64,000 nucleotides of DNA from Rhodanobacter ginsengisoli. Lineage in GTDB: Bacteria; Pseudomonadota; Gammaproteobacteria; Xanthomonadales; Rhodanobacteraceae. The stretch covers positions 372,001 through 436,000 of the forward strand of contig NZ_JBHSNF010000003.1 in assembly GCF_042657065.1 (NCBI RefSeq), in the 5' to 3' direction. Position 1 is the first letter of the stretch. Each line of letters starts with the position of its first letter. Shown in pieces: positions 52,792 to 61,543 of the stretch. Made by a program: the position numbers and the translations under genes. The notes below the pieces were generated by a model. The model worked only from the letters and a program-made list of their open reading frames with translations. It was not told the DNA's origin and did not search any database.

Positions 52792-54348
52792 TCAAAAGCC
52801 GAACCGGGCGAGCGCCTGCGCGACCCGCTCCCTGGTCGTCGCCGACTGCATCGGAAAGGCGCGGAAGAAGTCGTCGCGGGTCAGTGCCGGGTTGCGCGAG
52901 CGCACCTGGACCGCCCACGAGGCCGCGCGCAACCCGTCACCGGCCAGCGCGTGGGCGGCGACCGCAATCATCGCGATCAGCACATGCGCGCCCGGTGAGC
53001 GCGCCGCGCGTTCGGCCCACTCCGCGGCCTCGGCATCCTCGCCCCGCATCATGTGGGTGAACGCGCGGGTTCCCAGCATCGCGTAATAGAGCGGATCGAG
53101 CGGGCTGAGGCGCATCGCCAGATCGACATGCCGGCGTCCTTCGAGACTGTGGTCGGCCAGCGTTTCGGTCCAGCCGCGGGCGTAGATGCCCTGTGCATAG
53201 TTCGGGCTGATCGAGGTCGCGCGCTCGAGCCAGGCGAGGCTGCTGCCCAGGTCGCCCTCGAGCCAGAAACTGCGACCCATCGCGAAATTGACGAAGGGAT
53301 CGATCGGGTCGAGTTCGAGGCCGCGCAGCGCGAAACGACGCGACAGTTCAATCTCGCCCGCGAGATCCTCGGTGTAGTGCATGAACGCGGTCTGGAAATG
53401 CACGAACGACAGGCCTGCATGGGCGCGCGCGAAGCCGGGGTCTTTCGCTATCGATTGCTGGAACAGCGCCGTGGCCGCCGCATTGTCGGTGCGGTTGAAG
53501 CGGTACATGTGCTGCAGGCCCAGGTGGTAGGCCGACCAGGCATCGAGATTCTCGGTCACGGTCAGCCGCGCGAGAGCGGCCTCGTGCAGCGGAATCCGGA
53601 TTTCCAGCGCCGCGAGGATCCGCGAACGGATGTCTTCGCGCACCTGATGCACCTCGTCGATCGCGCCGGAGAATTGCTCGGCCCAGACGATGCCGCCGTC
53701 GCGCGTGTCGGTCAGCTCGACCGTCACCACGAGCCTGGTACCGGTGGTCTCCACCGTGCCCGCCAGGTAGTAGCGCACACCGAGCAGACGACCGATTTCG
53801 GCTGCGTCGGCATCCGCGCCGCGCAGCCGGAACGACGATTCCCGCGCCGTGACGAACAACCAGTGCAGACGTGCAAGCTCGGTGATCAGCTCATGCGGCA
53901 GGGCGTCGGCCATCGCCGCATACGGCCCCGTCGCGCCGAGACGGCGAAACGGCAGCACCGCGATCGACGGTCGCGAGCCGTGCTCGGCAGGTGGCGTGCC
54001 GCAGGGTTCCATGGGAGTCGACGCCGCGCCGGCGGTCCCCGCGACCTTCGCATCCGCCACGAAGCGGAAGCCCTGCCGGTGGATGGTCTTGATGAAGCGC
54101 TGGGTCGTGCCGTCATCGCCCAGCGCCTGACGCGCCGACTTGATCCGGCTGGCGATGGCCGAATCGGAAACGATGCGCCCGTCCCACACCTTCTCGACGA
54201 TCTCGTCCCGGGACACCATGCGCTCGCGGTTCTCGACCAGCAGGGCGAGCAGGGCGAACACCTGCGGTTCCACCGGCCGCACTTCGCCATCGGCGCGAAG
54301 CTCGAACTTCGCCATGTCCAGCTCGAACGGGCTGAAGCGGTAGATCAT
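52792..54348 (-). CDS. CadC-like winged-helix regulator with TPR domain
   Basis: 518 residues. An OmpR/PhoB-type winged helix (YRFSPFELDMAKFELRADGE, VFALLALLVENRERMVSRDEIVEKVW, RQALGDDGTTQRFIKTIHRQGFRFVA) occupies residues 1-105. A second domain with PSIAVLPFRRLGATGPYAAMADALPHELITELARL, also found with adenylate-cyclase-like CadC proteins, leads to TPR repeats (YAQGIYARGWTETLADHSLEGRRHVDLAMRLSPLDPL in pieces). No membrane span is evident. Start at 54348 (MIYRFSPFEL) fits the family. Divergent from the tautomerase gene 155 bases away, which it may regulate. Confidence 0.85.
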   Translation of the reverse strand: MIYRFSPFELDMAKFELRADGEVRPVEPQVFALLALLVENRERMVSRDEIVEKVWDGRIVSDSAIASRIKSARQALGDDGTTQRFIKTIHRQGFRFVADAKVAGTAGAASTPMEPCGTPPAEHGSRPSIAVLPFRRLGATGPYAAMADALPHELITELARLHWLFVTARESSFRLRGADADAAEIGRLLGVRYYLAGTVETTGTRLVVTVELTDTRDGGIVWAEQFSGAIDEVHQVREDIRSRILAALEIRIPLHEAALARLTVTENLDAWSAYHLGLQHMYRFNRTDNAAATALFQQSIAKDPGFARAHAGLSFVHFQTAFMHYTEDLAGEIELSRRFALRGLELDPIDPFVNFAMGRSFWLEGDLGSSLAWLERATSISPNYAQGIYARGWTETLADHSLEGRRHVDLAMRLSPLDPLYYAMLGTRAFTHMMRGEDAEAAEWAERAARSPGAHVLIAMIAVAAHALAGDGLRAASWAVQVRSRNPALTRDDFFRAFPMQSATTRERVAQALARFGF

Positions 54349-54503
54349 GGATTCAGCATAGAGCACCGCGGTGCAATCTCCCACGAACCTCCAGGTTTTC
54401 TCCACGGGGTCTTCAAGCAGGGGCCGCCGGCGCATGTTGAACTTCGTTCGACGGTGCCGGAACGGTTCCGGCGCCGGTGTTCAACCCCCACAGGAGACAC
54501 GAC

Positions 54504-54728
54504 ATGCCAATGGTAACCATCGACGTCATCAAGGACGTCTTCACTCCGAAACAGAAACAGGACCTCATCGCCAAAGTCACCCGCGCGATGCTCGAGGTCG
54601 AAGGCGAGAACCTGCGCAGCGTCACCTCGGTGCGTATCGCGGAGTTCGAAGGTGGCGACTGGGCCATCGGCGGCAAGGCACTGAAGGCATCCGACGTGCA
54701 TGCGCTCGCCGCCGGGAAGGCGGCCTAG
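54504..54728 (+). CDS. 4-Oxalocrotonate tautomerase-family protein
   Basis: 74 residues; too small and basic for anything else. MPMVTIDVIKDVFTPKQKQDLIAKVTRAMLEVEGE gives the tautomerase start with Pro directly after the initiator Met, which becomes the catalytic N-terminal proline after Met removal. GGAG lies seven bases before this ATG (54504), preferred to the one at 54477. It catalyses keto-enol shifts in 4-oxalocrotonate-like acids, but the physiological substrate is unknown here. Confidence 0.8.
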   Translation: MPMVTIDVIKDVFTPKQKQDLIAKVTRAMLEVEGENLRSVTSVRIAEFEGGDWAIGGKALKASDVHALAAGKAA

Positions 54729-54747
54729 CCGGGCGCTGTTCGCGTGA

Positions 54748-54780
54748 GTCGGGGCGACCATCGCAGGATGCCGCCCCGAC
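54748..54780. terminator. Hairpin between convergent tautomerase and GH125 genes
   Basis: GTCGGGGCG (54748-54756) and CGCCCCGAC (54772-54780) form a 9-bp GC stem with a 15-base loop between the two convergent stop codons. It lacks a T tract, so a Rho-independent role is uncertain. Confidence 0.45.
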
Positions 54781-54795
54781 CGCGCGCGACCGGGG

Positions 54796-56163
54796 TCAGT
54801 GCGCCGCCTGGCCGGCGAATCGCAGGTCCGCCGTGCCGGGCGCCGGATGCGCGGGCGCACCGTGCAGCTTCGCGACGTATTCGGTGAAGAACGCGTTCGG
54901 CCAGCCGAAGTCTTCGCGGGTGAATTTCCTGGCGTCGTGCGGATCGAAGGACTCGTGCAGGCGGTGGTCGCCGGGGTCGCTGGCCAGCAGCATTTTCAGC
55001 ACTTGTTGCTGTTCGGCCGGGACGCTGGTGGTGAAGCCCTGGGCCAGCAGGCCCAGCGGCCAGACCATGCCCGGCGGGGTGTGCGGACTGCCCAGCCCGG
55101 CCGCCAGCGGGCCGGAGTAGTAGAACGGATTGGCGCGGGAGAGCACGAACCGCCGCGTGTTCCGGTAGACCGGGTCGATGCTGCGGACATAGCCGAAATA
55201 TGGCGCGGCGAGCAGGTTCGGGATGTTCGCGTCGTCCATCAGGCGGGCGTGGCCGAGCCCGTCGACCTCGTAGGCATAGACCGGCTTGCCGTCGGGGCCG
55301 TTCACGATGCCGTATTTCTGGATCCCCGCGTGCACCTGCCGGCGAAGTTTTCCGGCGCGGCTTGCCATCGCCGGATCGTGATAGACCGCGGCAATGTCCC
55401 GCAGCGCCGACAACGCCTGCACCGCCATCATCTCGGCAGGGATCAGGTAGTTGTAGACACACGGATCGTCCGAGGGGCGGAAACCGGTCCAGATCATGCC
55501 GGTCCAGGCCACCGGGTGGACCCCCGCTTCCTGCGTGTCGGACTTGAAGCGGTACTTGCTCAGGCGCCGGTGATGCTGCTCGATCTGCATGACGTCGAGC
55601 ACGCGCAGGAAGGCGTGCCGGAGCTCGGGCGTGAACACCGATGCATCGCCGGTCACCTTGTAATACTTCCACGCCAGCAGGATCGGGTAGCACAGCGAGT
55701 CGAGCTCGAACTTGCGCTCCCATACCGTATAGTCCTGCCTGAACGCGTTCGCATACGGATCGACGATCAGGTACTTCGCCTGACGCTGGATCACTGCCTT
55801 GAACAGCGCACGCACCTGCGGGTCGGCGGCGTAGTCGAGGTACGTCGCCTCGACCTGCACGCTGGAGTCGCGCAGCCACTCGGCGGGAATGTCGCCAGTC
55901 TTGACGTAGGCGGTGCCGTCGGCCGCCGCCACGATCTGGGTGCCGGTGTTGAGCAGGGCCGAACGCACCATCGCCTGCAGCGCAGGATCCGGGTCCCGGA
56001 AAGCCCTGGCGGCCGCGACGATCACCGCGGGCTGGACCACCAGGCCGCTGCCGGAATGTTCATGGAGCACCGGCTGGCCGGCGCCGACGGTGCTGTGCGC
56101 GGTGGCGGATGCGCAGAGGCAGAGCAGGGCCAGGCCCAGCGACCAGCGAGGGTGGCGCGTCAT
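54796..56163 (-). CDS. GH125 exo-alpha-1,6-mannosidase, exported
   Basis: 455 residues with a signal peptide (WSLGLALLCLCASATA). GH125 marks: GDIPAEWLRDSSVQVEATYLDY near residue 90, KFELDSLCYPILLAWKYY near 155, AGVHPVAWTGMIWTGFRPSDD near 210 and DANIPNLLAAPYFGYV near 325, with SFDPHDARKFTREDFGWPNAFF at the end. Family members remove alpha-1,6-linked mannose by inversion. It overlaps the GH36-like stop by ATGA. With GH92 in the same window it completes outer N-glycan/mannan trimming. No LacI-type site was seen upstream of this pair. Confidence 0.93.
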   Translation of the reverse strand: MTRHPRWSLGLALLCLCASATAHSTVGAGQPVLHEHSGSGLVVQPAVIVAAARAFRDPDPALQAMVRSALLNTGTQIVAAADGTAYVKTGDIPAEWLRDSSVQVEATYLDYAADPQVRALFKAVIQRQAKYLIVDPYANAFRQDYTVWERKFELDSLCYPILLAWKYYKVTGDASVFTPELRHAFLRVLDVMQIEQHHRRLSKYRFKSDTQEAGVHPVAWTGMIWTGFRPSDDPCVYNYLIPAEMMAVQALSALRDIAAVYHDPAMASRAGKLRRQVHAGIQKYGIVNGPDGKPVYAYEVDGLGHARLMDDANIPNLLAAPYFGYVRSIDPVYRNTRRFVLSRANPFYYSGPLAAGLGSPHTPPGMVWPLGLLAQGFTTSVPAEQQQVLKMLLASDPGDHRLHESFDPHDARKFTREDFGWPNAFFTEYVAKLHGAPAHPAPGTADLRFAGQAAH

Positions 56164-58340
56164 GGCAAGCCCTCGATCACGACCAGTTCGGAGGCATCCG
56201 GCATCGGCAACGACACCGCGAGACCGGACTGCATCAGCTCGGTTCCGTCCAGCACCCGATCGGGCGAGGAATGGTCGCGGAAGTGCACGCGGTACCGGTG
56301 CCCGCTGCGCAGCCCCCGCAGCTTGAAGCGGAACACGCCCGGCGCCGGCGCGCTGCCGTGGAAGGCATAGAGCACGCCCCGGTTGCGTGCGGCATCGAAG
56401 TATTCGGTGCCGTCCCAGCCCTTGCCGTCCGGGCGCGGGCCCACGTGATACAGATCGGCATCGCGGATCAGCGGGCGCAGGGTCGATTGATAGAACGCGA
56501 TCTCCCGCGCCGCGGCGGCATGCTGCTCGCCGGTCCAGCTGTTGGTGTCGATCATCACGGTGAACCAGCCCATCATCCCGCTGCGCAGCATGTAGCGGAA
56601 ATTCTCGATCCGTGGCGTCGGCCACGCCTTCACGTAGGTCTCGAGCATGGCCGGCGGCAGCACGTGGCTGGCGTCGTAGAACGCCTGCCGGTTGGACAGC
56701 GGGTCGTAGGAATCCACGATCGAGAAGTAGTCGCCGTGCGCGGCGCTGCCGAAGTCGACCATGCGCCCGCCGTCGTTGCAGATCTCCAGCAGCAGGCCGG
56801 GGTGCTGGCGCTTCAGCGCGTTCTGGATCTCGTAGTAGGCGCGCGTGGCATGCAGGCTGACGTCGGTCGAATTGGCGCTGTCGACCCAGAGGAAGTCGTC
56901 GTCGCTGTAGCGGTGCGTGCCGGTCGGATCGATCGGTGCGTGCGGATGATCGCTGCGGTCGCAGCCCTGGGCGACGACGTAGCCATCGTGCTCGAGCATG
57001 TCGACGTGGTAATCGTGCACGATGCGGCGGGTCTCGCCGGTCGCCCACGCCTGTGCCGCGGGCACGCCCAGGTCGATCGTGATGCCCTTGAACTCGGCCG
57101 GCTTCCAGCCCGGCGGGGGGTCGGTGATCAACCAGTGGCGCACCTGCGGATCGGCCACGTTGAGCGCGCCTTCCCCGGTGCTGGTGCCGGCCTGGGCCCA
57201 GTCGGCCCAGAGGCCGAATTTCAGGCCGTGCCGGTGCGCGTAGTCCGACAGCGCCGCGATGCCGTGCGGGAATTTCTTCGGGTCCGGGTGCCAGTCGCCG
57301 ACTGCGCGGAACCAGCCGGCGTCCAGGTGAAACATCTCGAAACCCAGTCGTTGCGCATCGTCGATCATGTGCCGCGCCTGCGCCTCGGTGATCGCCATCG
57401 CGCTGCCCCAGCTGTTGATGGTCACCAGCGGGTAGTCGGGGTTGCGCAGCGTGGCGGGTTCGTTCAGCACCTGGCGGACCCAGCGGTGCAGCGCATTGCC
57501 GGTATCGTCGATGTCGCCGTCGCTGGCGCCGACGAAGACGGTCGGGGTGGCGAAGGTCTCGCCCGGCGCCAGGCGGGTGCGGAACGGGCCGGGTTCGGGG
57601 TTGAGCCCGACCGTGCCCTCGAGCGCCGCGCCGTGCCGCTGCAGGGTCATCGCGATGCGGCCGCTGAATTCCACTCCCACGTACCAGCCGCCTACCCCGG
57701 GATGGGTGCCGCGAACCATGAACCAGGGAATGATCTCGCGTGCCTGGCCCGGGAGGGGGTGCGCAAACGTGCTCGATTCTCCATGCCAGTCATGACCGTC
57801 GGCGATCGACACCCGATGCGTGCCGACCGGCGGCGGCTCGCCGGCGCCCTTGTCGATCCACAGCTGCTGCAGCGGCAGATCCGCGGGGATTTTCCAGGCG
57901 AAACGGAAGCTGGCCTGCAACGGAATCCACAGCTCGTGCCCGCTGCGATTCTCGATCCGGATCACGTGCTCGAGCGGACCGTGCCGCGCCGGCGCGCGCC
58001 ATTCCCAGTACAGCCGCAGCCCGGCCGCACGATCCTCGTAGACCAGGCTGGCCGAATGCTCGTCGCTGCGGCTGCTGTCGGGGTCGAAGCGCCAGTGCAG
58101 CGGAATTTCCCTGCGCCCGACCGTGACCTGTCCGATCAGCGGCGTGGCAGCCATGCCCTGCCAGGCGGTACCGCCCGTGCGCACCAGCTGCAACAGCTCG
58201 GGTGCCGCGGCGCCGGATTGCAGGGTGATCCGGTTGTCCGCGTTGCCCACCCGGATCGGGGCGGGCGGGGCCGGTGCCGCCATCGGCTGCGAAGAGAAAA
58301 GGCCGAGCAACAGGCATATCCAGGCGAGACGCTTCATCAT
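56160..58340 (-). CDS. Exported GH36-like (alpha-galactosidase-type) glycoside hydrolase
   Basis: 726 residues with a signal peptide (RLAWICLLLGLFSSQPMAAP). An N-terminal beta-supersandwich, then a TIM barrel of clan GH-D type: LVTINSWGSAMAITEAQARHMIDDAQRLGFEMFHLDAGWF, GLKFGLWADW, YHVDMLEHDGYVV and LEICNDGGRMVDFGSAAHGDYF. HVDMLEHDG sits where GH36 enzymes usually read K-x-D-x-N with the Asp nucleophile, and CNDGGRMVDFG where the acid-base Asp lies. So the fold is GH36 but specificity may differ from alpha-galactosidase. Start at 58340 (MMKRL). ATGA overlap with GH125 downstream makes a two-gene operon. Confidence 0.82.
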   Translation of the reverse strand: MMKRLAWICLLLGLFSSQPMAAPAPPAPIRVGNADNRITLQSGAAAPELLQLVRTGGTAWQGMAATPLIGQVTVGRREIPLHWRFDPDSSRSDEHSASLVYEDRAAGLRLYWEWRAPARHGPLEHVIRIENRSGHELWIPLQASFRFAWKIPADLPLQQLWIDKGAGEPPPVGTHRVSIADGHDWHGESSTFAHPLPGQAREIIPWFMVRGTHPGVGGWYVGVEFSGRIAMTLQRHGAALEGTVGLNPEPGPFRTRLAPGETFATPTVFVGASDGDIDDTGNALHRWVRQVLNEPATLRNPDYPLVTINSWGSAMAITEAQARHMIDDAQRLGFEMFHLDAGWFRAVGDWHPDPKKFPHGIAALSDYAHRHGLKFGLWADWAQAGTSTGEGALNVADPQVRHWLITDPPPGWKPAEFKGITIDLGVPAAQAWATGETRRIVHDYHVDMLEHDGYVVAQGCDRSDHPHAPIDPTGTHRYSDDDFLWVDSANSTDVSLHATRAYYEIQNALKRQHPGLLLEICNDGGRMVDFGSAAHGDYFSIVDSYDPLSNRQAFYDASHVLPPAMLETYVKAWPTPRIENFRYMLRSGMMGWFTVMIDTNSWTGEQHAAAAREIAFYQSTLRPLIRDADLYHVGPRPDGKGWDGTEYFDAARNRGVLYAFHGSAPAPGVFRFKLRGLRSGHRYRVHFRDHSSPDRVLDGTELMQSGLAVSLPMPDASELVVIEGLP

Positions 58341-58444
58341 CGTGTGGCCCATTCCGGTAGCGCAGCCACGATACCCGCAACCACCCGCGCCGGGAACGGT
58401 GGCTGCCGCGAGTCCGGACCGGATCGACGGCATGGCCGGGGCGG

Positions 58445-60043
58445 TCAGGACTCCTCTTCGCCGGTGGCCTTGCTCATCTGCGCCGGCGTCAGGATCAGAC
58501 GGAAGCAGCTGCCACCGCCGGCCACGCGCACGTATTCCAGCGCGGCCTGGTTCGCTTCGCTCATCTGCCGGGCCAGGTACAGACCCAGGCCGGTGCCGTA
58601 TTCGTGGGTGGTATAGAACGGCTCGAAGATCTGCGCGGCCACTTTCGGGGCGATGCCGGGCCCGCGGTCGATCACCTCCAGGATCGGCACGCCGTGTTCG
58701 CCCTGCCGCGCCACCACCATCACCCGAGCCGGCTCGCCGGGCAGGCGGCCGTAGCGCAGCGCGTTTTGCACCAGGTTCCAGACCACCTGCTGCAGTTGTT
58801 GCGGATCGGCCACCGCGGTGACCGGCACGGCGCTGTTGGTGATCACCCGCAGCGAATCGGCGCCGAGGTCGTTGCCCTGGCTGTATTCCTCCACGAAGTC
58901 CTGCGCCCAGTGGCCCAGGTCCAGCGTCTCCGGGCGGGAGCGCTCGCGCCGCGACAGCTGCAGGATGTTCTCGATGATCTCGTTGAGCCGGATGCAGTGG
59001 TTGTTGATGATCTCGACCATGCGCTGGTCGGTGCTGTCCATGCTCTTGGACTCGGCCAGCAACTGGGCCGAATAGCGGATCGCCGCCAGCGGGTTGCGGA
59101 TCTCGTGCGCGATCGAGGCGGACAGCCGGCCCAGCGAGCTCAGCGTGAGTTCCTCCGCCCGGCGCGACAGCAGCGAGGTGTCGTCCAGGAAGATCAGCAC
59201 GTGCGAGTCGTCGTTCGGTGCCAGCCGGGTGAAGCGCGGCACCACTTCGGGCACGCCGTCGGCGAGCTGGGTCGCGGTCTCGTCCAGTTTGCCGGAGGTC
59301 ATCCAGTGGTACAGCCGACGCGACAGTTCCGGTGCCAGCTGGCCGAGGTCGCGCTGGTCGGCGCCGGGGTTGCCCAGCAGCATCCAGGCCGATTCGTTGA
59401 TCTGGTGGATGCGGTTGGCGTCATCGACCAGCAGCACGCCGGTCTTCATGCGGCGGATGATCAGTTCGTTGACCTGCGACAGGTTGGCCAGGTCGGTGCT
59501 GCGTTGCTCGGCCAGCGCCTCGGTGGCGCGCAGCTGCCGGCCCAGCACGCTGCACAGCGCGGTACTGGCGAAATAGGCCAGTCCGAACAGGGCGGCTTCG
59601 AGCAGGTCGCGATCGCCGGGGCCGTTGGGCGTGGACGCTCCGAAAAAGGTGTGGCCGAGCATGCCCAGCGTGGCCAGCGCGGCGAAGAAGCTGGATATCC
59701 GCAGCGGCAGGATCAGCGCGCCGGCGCTGAGGTTCACCGCCAGCATCATCGCGATACCGATGCGCGCATCGTGCATCGCGGAAGTCGCCAGGATGGCCGC
59801 GGTGATATCCACCACCAGGGTCACCGCCACCGCGGTTCTCACGTAGGCCATGCTGCGGCGGTTCAACAGCAGCGCAACCAGCGCAAAAACCAGGTACAGC
59901 ATCGCTACGGTGCGCGCGAAGTCGGGCGTGTCCAGCTCGGGCCAGCCCATCCCGGCGGGGCTGAAGGCGAGGCCGGCATACACCAGTGACTGCACGACCC
60001 GGAACACATTCAGGAAGGAGAGCTCGTGGCGGATCGTGGTCAT
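58445..60043 (-). CDS. pilS: Type IV pilus sensor kinase PilS
   Basis: 532 residues. The N-terminal six-helix membrane domain (VFRVVQSLVYAGLAFS, TVAMLYLVFALVALLL, AVAVTLVVDITAAILA) is followed by a PAS region (LIIRRMKTGVLLVDDANRIHQINESAWMLLG), the H box SIAHEIRNPLAAIRYSAQLL, NLVQNALRYG, VIDRGPGIA and YGTGLGLYLARQM. This is the PilS layout of Pseudomonas and Xanthomonas. The ATG at 60043 is chosen; a GTG at 60082 is possible. sucC and sucD are divergent, as in Xanthomonas, but pilR is 24 kb away and the intervening genes concern carbohydrate use. Confidence 0.9.
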   Translation of the reverse strand: MTTIRHELSFLNVFRVVQSLVYAGLAFSPAGMGWPELDTPDFARTVAMLYLVFALVALLLNRRSMAYVRTAVAVTLVVDITAAILATSAMHDARIGIAMMLAVNLSAGALILPLRISSFFAALATLGMLGHTFFGASTPNGPGDRDLLEAALFGLAYFASTALCSVLGRQLRATEALAEQRSTDLANLSQVNELIIRRMKTGVLLVDDANRIHQINESAWMLLGNPGADQRDLGQLAPELSRRLYHWMTSGKLDETATQLADGVPEVVPRFTRLAPNDDSHVLIFLDDTSLLSRRAEELTLSSLGRLSASIAHEIRNPLAAIRYSAQLLAESKSMDSTDQRMVEIINNHCIRLNEIIENILQLSRRERSRPETLDLGHWAQDFVEEYSQGNDLGADSLRVITNSAVPVTAVADPQQLQQVVWNLVQNALRYGRLPGEPARVMVVARQGEHGVPILEVIDRGPGIAPKVAAQIFEPFYTTHEYGTGLGLYLARQMSEANQAALEYVRVAGGGSCFRLILTPAQMSKATGEEES

Positions 60044-60368
60044 GCCTGTCTGCGGATCGGCGAAAGGTGGTGCGCTGGACACGTGGCGGGCACTCCATGG
60101 CGGTTCCGGGCGAGTATAGACGGGCTGACCGGGGCCGTATCCCCGCGCCAAACCGCATGAAACGGGCCGCTGCGGCCCGCCCGGACAGGTTGCCCTTTCC
60201 ATTGCCGCCCGCTTCCGCGAAAATAGGCGGCCGTATTGCGTGGTTCAGCCAATTGAGTGGCCCGCGCACTGCATTCCGGCTGCGCGTCACTCCGCCGTCC
60301 GACCCCATGACCCACGCGGGTGTTCACGCGTGCGGCCGCCATGTTTTTCCGTTCGCTCGAGGTATCGA
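60044..60368. promoter_or_regulatory. Divergent pilS-sucC intergenic region
   Basis: 325 bases with no supported gene. It must hold the promoters of pilS (minus) and sucCD (plus). A GC-rich dyad GGGCC-GCTGC-GGCCC lies near 60165-60180, and an AT-rich patch GAAAATAGG near 60219-60227. I find no clear -35/-10 pair on either strand, and ribosome sites are weak. Confidence 0.4.
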
Positions 60369-61532
60369 ATGAATTTCCACGAATACCAGGCCAAAGAACT
60401 GTTCGCGCAGTACGGCATCGCCGTCCCGCCGGGCAAGGTCGCCAACTCCGCCGACGCCGCCGTCGATGCCGCCAAGGCACTGGGCGGTTCCCAATGGATG
60501 GTCAAGGCGCAGATCCATGCCGGTGGCCGCGGCAAGTCCGGCGGCGTCAAGTTCTGCCGCAGTTTTGACGAAGTGCACGCTGCCGCCAAGGGCATGCTCG
60601 GCACCCACATGGAAACCTACCAGTCCGCCGGCCGTGCGCTGCCCGTGAACCTGGTACTGGTGACCGATGCGACCAATATCGCACGCGAGCTGTACCTGTC
60701 GATCCTGACCGACCGCGACAGCAAGTCGATCTCGTTCATCGCCTCCAAGCATGGTGGCGTGGACATCGAGCAGGTCGCCAAGGAGACGCCCGAAGACATC
60801 CACACCATCGTGGTCGACTTCGTCGAAGGCCTGCAGCCGTACCAGTGCCGTCAGCTCGGTTTTGCGATGGACCTGACCGCCAAGCAGGTCAACCAGCTGA
60901 CGAAGATCATGCTGGGCCTGTACAAGCTGTTCAACGAGAAGGACCTGGCGCTGGTCGAGCTCAATCCGCTCGCCGTGCTGGAAGACGGCAATCTCGCTGC
61001 GCTCGATGGCAAGGTGAACTCCGACGACAACGCCGAGTTCCGTCACCCCGATCTGGCCGCGATGCGCGACCTGACCCAGGAAGACCCGGCCGAAGCGGCG
61101 GCCCTGCTGAACAACCTCAACTACGTGACGATGGACGGCACGATCGGCTGCATGGTCAATGGCGCCGGTCTGGCGATGGCCACCATGGACGTGATCAAGC
61201 TGGCGGGCGGCGAGCCGGCCAACTTCCTGGACGTGGGCGGCGGCGCGACCAAGGAGCGGGTGACCGAGGCATTCAAGCTGATCCTGTCCTCGGACAAGGT
61301 GAACTGCATCCTGGTCAACATCTTCGGCGGCATCGTGCGCTGCGACCTGATCGCCGAAGGCATCATCGCCGCGGTCAAGGAAGTGGGCCTGAAGATTCCC
61401 GTGGTGGTGCGCCTGCAGGGCACCAATGTCGAGAAGGGCCGCGAACTGCTGGCCAATTCCGGCCTGGCGATCACGCCGGCCGACGATCTCAACGACGCGG
61501 CGCAGAAAGCCGTGGCTGCGGCCAAGGGCTGA
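60369..61532 (+). CDS. sucC: Succinyl-CoA synthetase beta subunit
   Basis: 387 residues. The ATP-grasp domain begins MNFHEYQAKELFAQYGIAVPPG and contains KAQIHAGGRGKSGGVK; the CoA/ligase half has VNGAGLAMATMDVIKLAGGEPANFLDVGGGA and ILVNIFGGIVRCD. It makes succinate and ATP (or GTP) from succinyl-CoA in the TCA cycle, with SucD. sucD starts 11 bases downstream. The ATG at 60369 gives the standard length. Confidence 0.98.
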   Translation: MNFHEYQAKELFAQYGIAVPPGKVANSADAAVDAAKALGGSQWMVKAQIHAGGRGKSGGVKFCRSFDEVHAAAKGMLGTHMETYQSAGRALPVNLVLVTDATNIARELYLSILTDRDSKSISFIASKHGGVDIEQVAKETPEDIHTIVVDFVEGLQPYQCRQLGFAMDLTAKQVNQLTKIMLGLYKLFNEKDLALVELNPLAVLEDGNLAALDGKVNSDDNAEFRHPDLAAMRDLTQEDPAEAAALLNNLNYVTMDGTIGCMVNGAGLAMATMDVIKLAGGEPANFLDVGGGATKERVTEAFKLILSSDKVNCILVNIFGGIVRCDLIAEGIIAAVKEVGLKIPVVVRLQGTNVEKGRELLANSGLAITPADDLNDAAQKAVAAAKG

Positions 61533-61543
61533 GGAGCAAACGA

